This document shows, piece after piece, positions 1-9,235 of a stretch of 64,000 nt of DNA (the stretch's first letter is position 1; every line of letters starts with the position of its first letter). A model generated the notes under the pieces. That model made no database searches, was not told the origin of the DNA, and was given only the letters and a program-made list of their open reading frames with translations. The translations under genes and the position numbers were made by a program. The DNA comes from Siderastrea siderea. Its lineage: Eukaryota > Cnidaria > Anthozoa > Scleractinia > Rhizangiidae. Where the stretch lies: the NCBI GenBank assembly GCA_964030785.1, contig OZ034966.1:7297152-7361151 (forward strand). Reading direction: 5' to 3'.

Positions 1-2
1 AC

Positions 3-1553
3 GGGTTAGATCCAGCTCATTATTTCACGTCGCCAGGTCTCTCCTGGGACGCGCTCTTGAAAAAGACAGGGGTCAAGCTTGAGTTATTAACAGACCTTGA
101 AATGCATTTATTCGTGGAAAGAGGAATTCGGGGTGGAATTTCCATGGTAAGCAAAAGATACGCAAAGGCAAACAACCCGCAAGTACCGGACTATGACCAC
201 AGCAAACCGAACAAATACATCATGTATCTTGACGCTAACAACCTTTACGGATGGGCAATGAGCAACCCACTCCCGAAAAGAGATTTTAAATGGAAACGTG
301 TTATGCCAACTGAGGAAGAAATAATGAAGAAAAAAGAAAACGCAAAGAATGGATGGATTCTTGAGGTGGATCTTGAATATCCAGCAGAACTGCATGAGCA
401 ACACAACAGCTATCCCCTTGCTCCGGAGAAAAAGGTTGTAAAAAAAGAATGTATGTCAGATTACCAAAAGAGGATGATGAAAGAGCTGGTTCTGAAACCG
501 CCTGAGAGCGAGAAGCTGCTGCTGACACTTGAGGACAAAAGCAACTATGTCGTGCATTACAGAAACTTGCAGTTTTATCTGAAGCAGGGCATGAAACTGA
601 AGCGAGTGCACAGGGTGTTAGAGTTCGAACAAGAATGCTGGATGGAGCCGTACATTCAGATGAATACAGAATTCAGGAAAAAATCAAAGAGCGACTTTGA
701 AAAGAACTTTTACAAGCTAATGAATAACTCAGTTTTTGGCAAAACCATGGAAAACGTGCGTAAACATGTTGAAATAAAATTAGCAAGAAGCGATGAGACA
801 GAAAAAATAAGAAAATTGGTTGCCAGCCCTTTGCACTCAAGGTTTGTAATTTTTTCAAATGACCTTGTTGGAATTGGCATGCACAAAAACAAGCTGCTGC
901 TTGACAAACCTGTTTACACGGGTATGACTATCCTTGACAACAGCAAGATATTGATGTACGACTTTTTCTACAACGAACTAAAAGAACAATACGGACCAAA
1001 GTGCGAGCTTTTATACACAGATACCGACAGCCTTCTTGTTGAAATTGAAACTGATGACGTATACAAAGACATCGAAAAAAACAAAGATCTTTATGATACG
1101 AGTGACTACCCGAAAGAACATAAACTTTACTCAAATATAAACAAAAAGGTCTTGGGCAAAATGAAAGATGAATGCAATGGAACACCAATTGTAGAGTTTG
1201 TGGGTCTGAGATCGAAAATGTACTCTATCTTGAAAGCTGACGAAAAAAATATAAAAAAAGCAAAGGGTGTAAAAAAGAGTGTTGTGGATAAAAAAATTAT
1301 GCATGAACATTACAAGGAAACTCTTTTTGATAAGGAGCAGAAAAGGCATGGAATGAACATTATTCGAAGCGAGGGGCATGAGATATACGGAATGAATATT
1401 AACAAAATTTCGCTTTCACCATTTGATTCAAAGCGATGGATATGTGACGATGGTATTCATACAAAAGCTTATGGGTACAACGAAATGCCAACATTAACAT
1501 ATGATGAACTTATTGAGTTAGATGCCGAAATTTTAAAGTTGCTCGGGGGGTAA
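3..1553 (+). CDS. Polinton family-B DNA polymerase, C-terminal part (open at left edge)
   Basis: This is the palm and C-terminal part of a protein-primed family-B DNA polymerase, which replicates the element. The frame is open from base 3, so the start lies outside the window. Motif A reads YLDANNLYGWAMS (near 225-262), motif B KNFYKLMNNSVFGKT (near 705-748) and motif C YTDTDSLL (near 1014-1037). A FVGLRSKMYS block near 1195-1225 is typical of Polinton polymerases. No stop or frameshift is visible. The gene ends tail to tail with the integrase, overlapping it by about 20 bases. A homologous C-terminus lies at 63564-64000. Confidence 0.93.
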   Translation, partial: GLDPAHYFTSPGLSWDALLKKTGVKLELLTDLEMHLFVERGIRGGISMVSKRYAKANNPQVPDYDHSKPNKYIMYLDANNLYGWAMSNPLPKRDFKWKRVMPTEEEIMKKKENAKNGWILEVDLEYPAELHEQHNSYPLAPEKKVVKKECMSDYQKRMMKELVLKPPESEKLLLTLEDKSNYVVHYRNLQFYLKQGMKLKRVHRVLEFEQECWMEPYIQMNTEFRKKSKSDFEKNFYKLMNNSVFGKTMENVRKHVEIKLARSDETEKIRKLVASPLHSRFVIFSNDLVGIGMHKNKLLLDKPVYTGMTILDNSKILMYDFFYNELKEQYGPKCELLYTDTDSLLVEIETDDVYKDIEKNKDLYDTSDYPKEHKLYSNINKKVLGKMKDECNGTPIVEFVGLRSKMYSILKADEKNIKKAKGVKKSVVDKKIMHEHYKETLFDKEQKRHGMNIIRSEGHEIYGMNINKISLSPFDSKRWICDDGIHTKAYGYNEMPTLTYDELIELDAEILKLLGG

Positions 1554-2537
1554 TTGTGTGTTTGGAGGGACAACCAGCAGTTCTTCACGCACGAAGCCGC
1601 GCTTGGGACCGTCGAACAAATAGTAGAGAACGGGTTGATTTGGTTTGGTAAAAGATCTTTCAATGCTGTAAACTTTCAAAGACCAGATTGGATCTGTAGC
1701 TCTTTTTACACCGCCTTCAAGCTCGCCAGGTTGGAAGAGATAGCGCACATTAACGAGAGAGGGGAGCTTTTTTTCCCTTTGCCCAACAGGCCTTGAATAA
1801 GGTGTCGATGGCTTTGCAGAAACATATTTTTCTTTTATGGCAACGGCGGGTTTCTTGCCGGTAAGGCTTGTTACCTCGTTGTTCAGAGCGGCAACAACTT
1901 GAGGAAGCCTTTTCACCCACGCAGTAGACCGCTGACCCTCAGGGAGGCTCATTTCAACCCCATACTGATGTCCAAACAGCCGTTCAGCAAGTGTGCGGTT
2001 GAATCTTTCAACGATAGCTTGATCACGGTGAATATTCACACGACCACGTCTAACTTCAACATTATGTTTCGAAAGCAGTTGATTCACAGCACCCATGAAC
2101 TCACGACCAGGATCGACCTGAAGCAGTTTCGGCCACTTCAAAGGACCACGACTATAAATCCGTTCCAGAGCATTTGCAACTTCTTTAGCCTCTTTTGTGG
2201 TCAACGGTTCGGCCTCTTTGTATCGAGAGGCTACATCAACCACTGTGAGAGCATATTTAAAAGTTTTACGGGAGTGTGGTGGGCGATCGTGTGGGAGATA
2301 GAGAAGATCGGCTTGGTGAACTTTGTTTGGAACAGGAACATCAAATTTCGGTCTTGGAATGTACCGTGGGGCTGGTAAATAAACCTGCTAAAGAGCTTGC
2401 TTCATCAACCAGTTTTGAGCCACATCTTCCGAAACTTTCGCTGCCTGGGCTAATTTCTTAATTGCTGCAAACCCTTTCCAATACCCTTGCGGGCTGTAAT
2501 AAATTTTTGACAACTTATTTAAAATACGTGAGCTCAT
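1533..2537 (-). pseudogene. Polinton retroviral-type integrase with in-frame TAG
   Basis: DDE/D-type integrase that would insert the element into the host genome. The frame starts at ATG 2537, just after a TATA-like box, and runs to 1533. Catalytic residues are visible: the first Asp in HQADLLYL, the second in QVDPGREF, and Glu in IVERFNRTL about 35 residues later. A basic C-terminal region follows. One TAG stop (2390-2388) interrupts the N-terminal part; everything downstream is open for 236 residues from an internal start at 2243. It is divergent from the 2561 gene and overlaps the polymerase 3' end. The TAG is either a real inactivating change or a base-calling error. Confidence 0.88.
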
Positions 2538-2560
2538 TGTATACTATACACAATAAAAAA
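2538..2560. promoter_or_regulatory. Bidirectional TATA-like promoter between integrase and zinc-ribbon gene
   Basis: Only 23 bases separate the two divergent ATGs. They contain GTATACTATAC, which reads as a TATA-like box on both strands. The same layout, a TATATA-like box followed within 5-25 bases by ATG, recurs at most genes of this element. Promoter function is inferred from position and recurrence. Confidence 0.5.
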
Positions 2561-3112
2561 ATGGACGATCCGTTTGGTTGTTTGCAAGGTGAGAAAATTT
2601 CGCCGAAAATGATTAAAGAAATGTTGCAAAAAAATGAAATAAACCTGTTATCAAAAAAGATTGATCGTTGTCCTTCATGCGATGAGCAATTAATTTATGT
2701 AGTGAATGAGTTCTGTCATACATGCCAAAAATGTGGTAGAGTGATTGAATGTGATGATTATGAATATTTTGAAGAAGAAATTTGGAGGAAAAGTTCCACT
2801 GATCTTCCAACAAATAATGATTATTTAAACAAGGTTTTGCGAAAATGGAACATTAAAGAAATGTTTTCTCCCAGCGAGGTAGATTTTCTTGGCAACGTTA
2901 TTGCTCAATTTCAGAAGATGTCCGGTAAGTCAGTGAACTACCACTGTTTTCTGTACAATTATTTTGAAAAAGTACCTTCTGAATGCTGGCCAAAGAAAAA
3001 AGAAATTATGAAATATATTTTTAATCACTTTCCCAAAAACTTAGAAAGCTGGTGGCTCGCAAAAAAGGAGTTTGAAAAATGGTGGTTAAAAGCCAATCAA
3101 GGTTCTTCATAA
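2561..3112 (+). CDS. Zinc-ribbon protein, possible VLTF3/TFIIB-like late transcription factor
   Basis: 183-residue protein with a zinc ribbon: CPSC at residues 37-40 and CHTCQKCG at 52-59. It is followed by an acidic patch and a helical C-terminal half rich in Trp and aromatics (for example YHCFLYNYF). The arrangement of N-terminal ribbon plus compact C-terminal domain resembles poxvirus VLTF3-like factors, which many large DNA viruses and virus-like elements carry. I recognise the layout but cannot align it, so the assignment is tentative. The frame is open further upstream, but ATG 2561 follows the TATA-like box directly and is preferred. The 3' end overlaps the convergent PLA2 gene by 16 bases. 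Confidence 0.5.
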   Translation: MDDPFGCLQGEKISPKMIKEMLQKNEINLLSKKIDRCPSCDEQLIYVVNEFCHTCQKCGRVIECDDYEYFEEEIWRKSSTDLPTNNDYLNKVLRKWNIKEMFSPSEVDFLGNVIAQFQKMSGKSVNYHCFLYNYFEKVPSECWPKKKEIMKYIFNHFPKNLESWWLAKKEFEKWWLKANQGSS

Positions 3113-3911
3113 ACATTTTCATATTTGCCTGTTTTTGGATTTTTTATTAAACGCATGACAGTACCCTTTTTTGGATGAGTCCAAAATTTCTTGCTTGTGA
3201 CACCAGTTGGACCCATGAAAGCATTTTTTGCAATATCACCTGACCAATACCGATCGAATACATGTTTTGTGGAAGGAATCATTTTTTTTGTCAAAGTTTC
3301 AGCAAATTTCACTACATCCAATTGTTTATCCAAAGCACCAGTTCCTTTTTGTTGTTTCAAACCCAACCCTAACTTTTGTTTAGCATTGATTGCATTTCTT
3401 GCAGCCGCATGACCCCACTGCCTCTGTTTGTAAGGAACTGCGTCAAGAGACTTAACCATTTTTTTATCCGCTTTGTTTTTGCATTTTTTCAGGTTTTCAC
3501 CATACTTTTTTTCACGGTTGGAACAAACATCATAATCAACATCATGTTGCATTGCAATCGCATCTGTAGCACCTGTGGGTTGTTGATATATTTCAAGAAT
3601 TTCATCCGTTTCTGGATTGAATTTAACCTGCTTTTCAAGAGGATTGTATGGCCCTGTGTAATTATGTCCTGGTAATGTCCAACCTTTTTTTGGTTTCGGA
3701 AATTTTCCAATTGCTGCATGTATATCAATACCACTGCCCTCCGCGCGGGAGGGCTCACTCAGTTTCCCGGCAAAAAACTTGATTTCATTTTTCCACAACT
3801 TGCGCACTTTACTTTCAAGAGTTTTCGATTGTTCTTTGTGATTATAACTTTTTCGGTCCCCTTTACATTGGGTGTGTGCCGCTTTTCTTTCACACAGTAC
3901 ACTTTTTCCAT
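3097..3911 (-). pseudogene. N-terminal zinc-ribbon plus phospholipase A2-like protein (frameshifted)
   Basis: Two overlapping frames make one gene. The first (3911-3759) starts at an ATG preceded directly by TATATAAA and encodes a short Cys-containing module (YCVKEK near the start, KCASCGK later). This resembles the small DUF5679-type ribbon found in several DNA viruses. The second (3807-3097) holds a parvovirus VP1-like PLA2 domain: Ca-loop-like LPGHNYTGPYNPL and the catalytic His-Asp pair in MQHDVDYD, then a basic C-terminal tail. The shift lies at a run of five T on the plus strand (3788-3792). PLA2 domains of this type open endosomal membranes in parvoviruses; a comparable entry role here is inference. 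Confidence 0.78.
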
Positions 3912-3920
3912 TTTATATAG

Positions 3921-4370
3921 TTATGAAAAATAATTTTTCACTATTTCCTCATTTTGAAGCAAATCGTTGGAGAACATTTCCAAAATATTGGCAAAACTTG
4001 TTCCTTTATTTCTTTCGTTTAAAAAGAGAAGGCAGTAATAACCACATCTCACACTTTGTTCCCATTGAATTTGGTTGTCATTTCTGAAAATTTTTTTCAT
4101 CCCATGCATTGACATCTCTTGTTCCCATTCCAAAGGTGGTGGAAGCCCAAATGAATCGAAATACTCGTAAAGACCTTTTCCTTTTGGCCAACAACATACC
4201 CAGTGAGTTCCCAAACTTCCAAAATCATCCAAGTTTATAATACATGGAGAATGAAACAAAGGTTTTGTTTCATTTCTGCTAAAAATACCTTTGATGGGAA
4301 TTCGTAAAAAGTTGCACCATTTTCTCAGGTCAATGTTGGAATGAGGTTTATCTTCAAATTTCAGTTTTTT
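3921..4370 (-). CDS. Adenain-like cysteine protease (C5/C48 type), no ATG visible
   Basis: Capsid-maturation protease of the adenovirus endopeptidase/Ulp1 fold. The catalytic order is visible: His in GTHWVCCW, acidic residue in YFDSFG, a Gln in WEQS and the nucleophile in RCGYYCLLF. The N-terminal part (DLRKWCNFLRIPIKGIF) matches the start of Polinton and adintovirus proteases. The open frame runs from 4370 to 3921 but contains no ATG; a TAA at 4373-4371 closes it upstream. The 3' end of the pX-like gene overlaps it in another frame, at a run of eight A on the minus strand. The start may be lost by an indel, or translation may use a frameshift. It is shorter than adenain (about 200 residues). 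Confidence 0.82.
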   Translation of the reverse strand, partial: KKLKFEDKPHSNIDLRKWCNFLRIPIKGIFSRNETKPLFHSPCIINLDDFGSLGTHWVCCWPKGKGLYEYFDSFGLPPPLEWEQEMSMHGMKKIFRNDNQIQWEQSVRCGYYCLLFLNERNKGTSFANILEMFSNDLLQNEEIVKNYFS

Positions 4371-5064
4371 TTAAACGATAATGATCCTCCCAAGTTCCAT
4401 AAAAAGGTGGAGGTTGAATTTGCATTCCTTTACCTTTAGGTGGTGGTGGAAGAGGAGGTGCTCGTCTCGGTCGTGAGCGTGGTGGTTGCGTTTGCATACC
4501 TTTTCCGATTATTTTTCGAACTAAATCAATGGCTAAAGGCACTCCGATAGACGCTAACATACCAAGGAAACCGCTGTATTGTGCGCCGCCTCCTTTCACC
4601 AAACCTTTTCCAACAAGATATTGTTTTGCCGCCTTTTTCTGAGCAGGAGTCATTCGCTGGACAAGTTTATAAAGCTCAATTTCTCTTGGTCCAAAACCAT
4701 TACCAAATATCTTTTTCAGCACCTTTTCAGCGCCAAAACTCAAACCAGCACTTGCTAATGCTCCAAGAGCTGGCTTTATCAAAGGTTTTGCCAAACCTAA
4801 CATAGCAGAAAACAAATTTCCACCACGCTGCGCAGTGTTCTGAAGCTGTGTCTGGCTTAATTTTATTACCATTCCTTTCCCTGCCGCTGAGGTTTTCTTC
4901 AGTCGCGAGATTTGAGTAGCAGTGAGAAGAAGTTCGTCACCGCGCCCAATTTGGTCTGGTTTGACTTTCAGATTAACAGCTTCCTTCGTAACATAAGCTT
5001 TTTGAAGTTTCTTTTTCTGACCATCAGTCAGTGCGATTTTATATGGGTGATAAGTTGTGCTCAT
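4354..5064 (-). CDS. pX/pVI-like minor capsid or core protein
   Basis: 236-residue basic protein. The N-terminal half carries a repeated Thr-Asp/Gln-x-x-Lys-Leu-x-x-Ala type motif (ALTDGQKKKLQKA, LTATQISRLKK). A glycine/alanine-rich amphipathic stretch follows (GGNLFSAMLGLAKPLIKPAL), then a Pro/Arg-rich tail. It sits next to the protease and upstream of the capsid gene, as adenovirus-like pX/pVI proteins do. Three matches to the adenain cleavage consensus (M/I/L)xGx-G are visible: IFGNG, LVGKG and IIGKG. ATG 5064 follows a TATAATATACACACAAG box. It is intact, whereas the copy near 49.9-50.3 kb is broken. Function is inferred from context and composition. Confidence 0.65.
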   Translation of the reverse strand: MSTTYHPYKIALTDGQKKKLQKAYVTKEAVNLKVKPDQIGRGDELLLTATQISRLKKTSAAGKGMVIKLSQTQLQNTAQRGGNLFSAMLGLAKPLIKPALGALASAGLSFGAEKVLKKIFGNGFGPREIELYKLVQRMTPAQKKAAKQYLVGKGLVKGGGAQYSGFLGMLASIGVPLAIDLVRKIIGKGMQTQPPRSRPRRAPPLPPPPKGKGMQIQPPPFYGTWEDHYRLKKTEI

Positions 5065-5103
5065 CTTGTGTGTATATTATATTAAGAATTTTTTTTCTTT
5101 TTT

Positions 5104-6362
5104 TTAAACAACAACAAGCTCATTACCAAGTGTTTCTAAAACAAATTCTTCTTCATTTATAACATATGCGTATATAATGTATTGAAGGTTTGCTGTTTCG
5201 TTTAATTCATATTCTAAAGTAAGATTAAGGGGATCATTTGTCATAAATTTTTCATTATTTCTTAGATCGAAGTGAATGATCGGGTATAAACTCTCGAAGT
5301 TTGCAATCTGTAGCTGAACACCGCTGTTGTAATCATAATGTCTGTAACTATAATTCAGCAAATGTTCGTAAATTCGCAATTTGTTTTTGTCTGATAAAGG
5401 AACCACAGGGTAAAAATTTTCACCATAATTTAGTCGACATCTCGTTAATTTTGCCGAGTTATCACCATCGATATCAAATGTATCAAAAAAGTAGGGGTTT
5501 TGAGTGTAAGAATTTTTTTTACGATATTGTTGAAAAAACACGAAAACATGTTTTACATTTTTAATTGCAGATGTAAACAAACACGTACCACCAGTATCAG
5601 TTCTTGGGGAGCTTTCCATAATTCGTTCTTTCAAGAATTTTTTTTTCTTTGGGTTTAAAAAATTTTCATTAACAAATTTTTGCCCTTCACCGTGGAAAGA
5701 TAATTGTGGAACCCATAACTCAAATTTTTAACAACAATTCTTCGAGCTGTTCCATCGTTTTGGAAAATAAGTTCTTTATCGTCTTGCAGAGTAATTTCAA
5801 ACTCAATTTTCATTGGTGGTAAAAGAGTTTCGGAAAGATTTTCGAAAAATGAGTATCTGTTTAAAGGAATTTTTGTCTCAACTATCTTTCCACCATTTGA
5901 AAGAAGAGCTCTGCCACGCATTCCAGTATTCGACGCATTTGCATCAGTAACTGTGGTTTTGTCAACGTCAAGATACCAAAATTGATCTTTTGCCACAGTT
6001 CCCGAATAATCGTTTGAACAGTCAAGCAGATTTTTAATGAAAATGCCTTTGTGGATATTGTTAGACTCAGAAAGTGTTGTCGCCGATGATGAAACTCTCA
6101 TGTTTTTGATTAATGAAAAAGAACCATTTATCGGAGCAGATTCAGTGTCAGCTACGATGTTACCTCCATTTGCAGTTGCTTCAAACTTGAAATGAACTAA
6201 GAAATAAGCTCTGTACCAGTCATAAAAATGGTTTCTGTCTTCCATTACGAATTTATAACCATTTTTTTCTTGTGGTTGACCATTCCCAGGGTCTACTAAC
6301 CGTTTTTCACATTCAATACGAATGTCTTCTGATCTTTTGAGGAATTGTGGAGTTCTGTACAT
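5104..6362 (-). pseudogene. Polinton-type major capsid protein, one frameshift
   Basis: Two consecutive frames (6362-5655 and 5634-5104) correspond to one continuous reading frame in the copy at 50312-51563. Shared blocks include FYDWYRAYF, NGSFSLIKNM, DGTARRIVVK, KHVFVFFQQ, NPYFFDTFD and YNSGVQLQ. The length, about 415 residues, and beta-rich pattern fit a jelly-roll capsid protein. The assignment rests on position between protease, minor proteins and packaging ATPase, and on recognition of the anthozoan Polinton family. The break lies near 5635-5655, beside T-rich and A-rich homopolymers. ATG 6362 is preceded by TTAATATAACTGG. The C-terminus ends in VVV, as does copy 2. Confidence 0.75.
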
Positions 6363-6403
6363 GTTGCCAGTTATATTAAAAGAAAAAAAAATTTTTTCTT
6401 TGT

Positions 6404-6784
6404 TTAATATTTTGTCAAAATTCGATTTAATTTCACAAGAGCGTCTGATTTTTTTTCGTTTTTGGTTAAAATATTTGCAAGTTTCTTTTCCGAATCTTCA
6501 GGCAACGGTTTTCTTTTTTTTCGCATTTGTTTCGAACCTTTTTTTAGCTCTTGCAGTATTTTTCGTATTTGTTTCGAACCTTTTTCAACTCTCTGACCCG
6601 CCTTTTCAGCGATTGTTTTCGTGGCTTTTTCGATAGTTTTCTTTGTCATGTTATTTTCATTGTTTTTGAATACTTTACCGATGTTCATGAAGGTGTCACG
6701 GATCACACCCGACCCTTTGTGTTTATATCGATAACGTCCCGTTTTTTTGTCAAAGAATCTTGCCCACTCGCTCGGATGATTCAT
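6404..6784 (-). CDS. Small basic core-like protein
   Basis: 126 residues, very rich in Lys and Arg, beginning MNHPSEWARFFD and followed by a KKTGRYRYKHKGSG patch. The rest is amphipathic and charged with repeated KGSKQ(I/M)RK units, probably helical. A homologue lies at 51653-51985 in copy 2 in the same position. A basic protein beside the capsid gene suggests a DNA-condensing core role comparable to adenovirus pVII, but no diagnostic domain is seen. A TATAAATATACAGTT box lies directly before ATG 6784. Confidence 0.55.
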   Translation of the reverse strand: MNHPSEWARFFDKKTGRYRYKHKGSGVIRDTFMNIGKVFKNNENNMTKKTIEKATKTIAEKAGQRVEKGSKQIRKILQELKKGSKQMRKKRKPLPEDSEKKLANILTKNEKKSDALVKLNRILTKY

Positions 6785-6811
6785 AACTGTATATTTATAC
6801 CAAAAAAATCC

Positions 6812-7572
6812 TTACTCTTTTTCAATTATTAAACTAATTGCAATATCTGTCCCGTTGAGATCCAGGATATTGTTTCTTCCATCTGTCACCCTAACCCTTA
6901 TTTCTTCAATACAACTTTTATTCACAGGTTGCCACTTAAGCCGACGCGGCTCTTTTTGAAATGGATAGCTAACGTGAAGATCTGCTGTTGAGAAACTGTA
7001 TAACACATCGCTTGGAATATTGTTTGTTCGGCGTGTGATAAGATCGCAGTGTACATATACCCAATCAACACCTCTTGTGATATTTGGAACTTCCCTTCCG
7101 ACAACATCTCCACTCAAGGTACTTTTGCCATAACCAAGCAATTCACCAAAATTTCCTTGAGACATATCAAGCTCATAATCGTTATGTATCAAAGCCACAA
7201 CCCTACAAATTGACATATCGAAATATATTGTGAAAATGTAATCACTGTCTTTGTTTGTTGGATCAACTTTACCGGTGTGTTGCTGAATAAATGTGTTGAT
7301 TCTTATGTAATCATACATTCCATTCGGGAAAGTTAAGGTCTTCCACGCTTGTTCTGTTTTTTCTTCCAGTGAATTTTGTTATTATGATAACGGGAATCGA
7401 TGTGGTTCCATGAGTAACTCATTGTGATAAGTCTGTCTAAAGCAGCTTTATAGTTTCCTTTGCCCAAGTCGATAGGGGGATAAAATCTCACTGTGAAATC
7501 GTGTGAAACATTCCGTTCTCCACCTATTTCTAGTTTTGCGAGGCTTGAGTCAAGCAGAATGTCAAAGCTCAT
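6812..7572 (-). pseudogene. Penton-like minor capsid protein, frameshifted
   Basis: The first frame (7572-7333) starts MSFDILLDSSLAKLEIG and carries HDFTVRFYPPIDLG. The second (7318-6812) continues the homology with copy 2 (TGKVDPTNKDSDYIFT, ITRGVDWVYVHCDLITR, SFSTADL, SYPF). The beta-strand-rich composition and place beside the capsid gene fit the minor vertex (penton) protein of Polintons, an assignment by context and family recognition. The shift lies near 7333-7365, where the minus strand has a run of six A. The start overlaps the Pro-rich gene by 11 bases and has a TTATATACGCC box, which recurs exactly at 11550-11562. Confidence 0.65.
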
Positions 7573-8566
7573 TATTGGCGTATATAATCAGAAATAATTT
7601 TTTCTTTTCCTTTTTATTGATTGTGCCGAGTTCAACTAGTGAATCAAGCAGATATAATACCTGATTTTTAAGTTTTATCGAGTTGTTTCCTGCTTCAATT
7701 GATCTTACACTTACATCAAGTTGGTCGATCAATTTTAAAGCTTCATCAGAGAAGCCACTTCCTTCGATTTCCCAATCCTGTTCAGGGAAGTCATCTTCAT
7801 TGTCAGAAAGTTCAAAAGCAGGTCTTCGGCTCATGACAGCTTTTTCAAGAGGAGTTTTGGAGATTTCTCTTTTTTCTTGTTTTTTTGGTGGTTTCAATTT
7901 CGCCTTTTTTTCTTGTAATTGTGTTAATAAAGGTTGTTTCCTTTTTAGTAACTTTTCTGCATGTTCTTGATGTGCCTTAATTGTTTTGAGTTTATACGCC
8001 TCAGCTTCTAGTTCTTCCACATTATATCCAAAGTATTTAGATCCTTTACTTTTTACTTTGTAAGTTGGTTCACTTCCATGTTTAGCAAGAATACTTTTTA
8101 CAGTTCTAAGCCGTTTTGATGTTTCTTCCCTTGTTTCATCTTTGGAAGATCCTGGCATAACAGTTTCTTCCATCAAAGGTGGAGGTGGTAATGGAAGATC
8201 ATCAAATTCTTGATATGGGGGTGGTTGCGATGTTGGTACTATAGGTGTCGTGGGTGTTGTGGGTGTTGTTGGTGGTGATGGTGCTGGAGTTGGTGCATCC
8301 GGTCTGAATTCGTCACCAAACGGGTTGATTTCGTCAAATTCATCCATTGTGTAATCAGGAACTTCCTGCTCCTCCTCTTCTTCTTCTACATTGTCGCTGC
8401 TTTTTTCATCAAGCCTTTTTGTGATTGGTTTAAAAAGTTCTTCTCCTGAAAGCTGACCAAACTTTTTGTTTATTTTATCCATTCTGAACTTTTGGTGAAT
8501 TTCTTCTGTTTGCTGATCCAACACCGTTTTTTCGTCAGCCAACTGACGCCATTTTTTCATTGACAT
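7562..8566 (-). CDS. Pro-rich, charged virion-associated protein (conserved, unknown)
   Basis: 334 residues from ATG 8566, the first ATG after the TATATATTAA box. The N-terminal third is charged (a run of Glu near residue 65). A low-complexity Pro/Thr segment follows (about residues 90-135, including DEFRPDAPTPAP), then a Lys-rich coiled region and a conserved C-terminal helix (SVRSIEAGNNSIKLKNQV). IEGSG in the C-terminal part matches the adenain cleavage consensus (M/I/L)xGx-G, so processing into pieces is possible. A broken homologue is at 52767-53704. No known domain is recognised; a scaffold or core role is only a guess from its neighbours. Confidence 0.6.
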   Translation of the reverse strand: MSMKKWRQLADEKTVLDQQTEEIHQKFRMDKINKKFGQLSGEELFKPITKRLDEKSSDNVEEEEEEQEVPDYTMDEFDEINPFGDEFRPDAPTPAPSPPTTPTTPTTPIVPTSQPPPYQEFDDLPLPPPPLMEETVMPGSSKDETREETSKRLRTVKSILAKHGSEPTYKVKSKGSKYFGYNVEELEAEAYKLKTIKAHQEHAEKLLKRKQPLLTQLQEKKAKLKPPKKQEKREISKTPLEKAVMSRRPAFELSDNEDDFPEQDWEIEGSGFSDEALKLIDQLDVSVRSIEAGNNSIKLKNQVLYLLDSLVELGTINKKEKKKLFLIIYANNEL

Positions 8567-8602
8567 ATTTCTTGCGTTAATATATAGAAGCGAAAAAAAA
8601 AT
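8567..8602. promoter_or_regulatory. Bidirectional promoter of Pro-rich and ATPase genes
   Basis: 36 bases between divergent ATGs, holding TTAATATATAGAAGCG. A TATATA core is readable in both directions. Copy 2 keeps the same arrangement in 24 bases at 53705-53728 (CATATATATCAATG). Confidence 0.5.
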
Positions 8603-9235
8603 ATGAAGATTCCGAATTATGACCCAGGTTCTTCCGAGAGTGACTACATGCAAGGTCACCCTTGTATGCCAGCAGATGTTTTTCGGATGTTAATTTGTGG
8701 GCCTAGTAATTCTGGTAAAACAAACACATTACTGCATATGCTTTATGAGTTGTTAGATTATGATAAAATTTACCTCTTTTCAAAGAACCTGCACCAGAAC
8801 AAATACCAGGATCTTTTGCAGGAGTTTGCTGAAAAAATCAACCCCAAGGTTGGTTATGATATTATCGAGGCTTACGGTGATGAAATCATTCCACTCGAAG
8901 AACTTCCGGAGGACAGCCAAAAAATAGTTGGTTTTGATGACCTTGTTTGCGAAAAAAACCAAAACGATATCATTAATTATTTTATCAACGGGCGGCACAA
9001 AAACTGCTGCGTTATTTACCTATCTCAAACTTTTTACAAGGTGCCGAAAAACATCCGTGATAACTGCAGCCATTTTTGTATTTTCAGATTTCTTCCAAGA
9101 GAAAACAAACGAATTGCAGACGAAATTGGTGTGGATCATAACGCTTTAGATCGCGCCACCGATAAAAAATATTCTTTCTTTTACTATGACAAACCTCAGA
9201 AATTAATGAAAAAAAATTTTGATGAAGATATATAA
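8603..9235 (+). CDS. Polinton genome-packaging ATPase (A32/FtsK-HerA type)
   Basis: 210-residue P-loop ATPase that would pump element DNA into capsids. The Walker A motif is GPSNSGKT (residues 33-40). The Walker B region is KIVGFDDLV (107-115). A conserved block [20 protein letters not shown] with the sensor-like Gln follows near residues 134-153. The length is usual for Polinton/poxvirus A32-type enzymes. The frame is intact, while copy 2 (53729-54360) is multiply frameshifted. Its TAA shares a base with the ATG of the fibre gene (TAATG), and GATATATAATG there provides the next TATA-like box. Confidence 0.9.
   Translation: MKIPNYDPGSSESDYMQGHPCMPADVFRMLICGPSNSGKTNTLLHMLYELLDYDKIYLFSKNLHQNKYQDLLQEFAEKINPKVGYDIIEAYGDEIIPLEELPEDSQKIVGFDDLVCEKNQNDIINYFINGRHKNCCVIYLSQTFYKVPKNIRDNCSHFCIFRFLPRENKRIADEIGVDHNALDRATDKKYSFFYYDKPQKLMKKNFDEDI

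Noticed and set aside
108..404. Minus-strand open frame under the polymerase gene
   Set aside because: It lies antisense to a clearly coding region and has no promoter box or recognisable domain.
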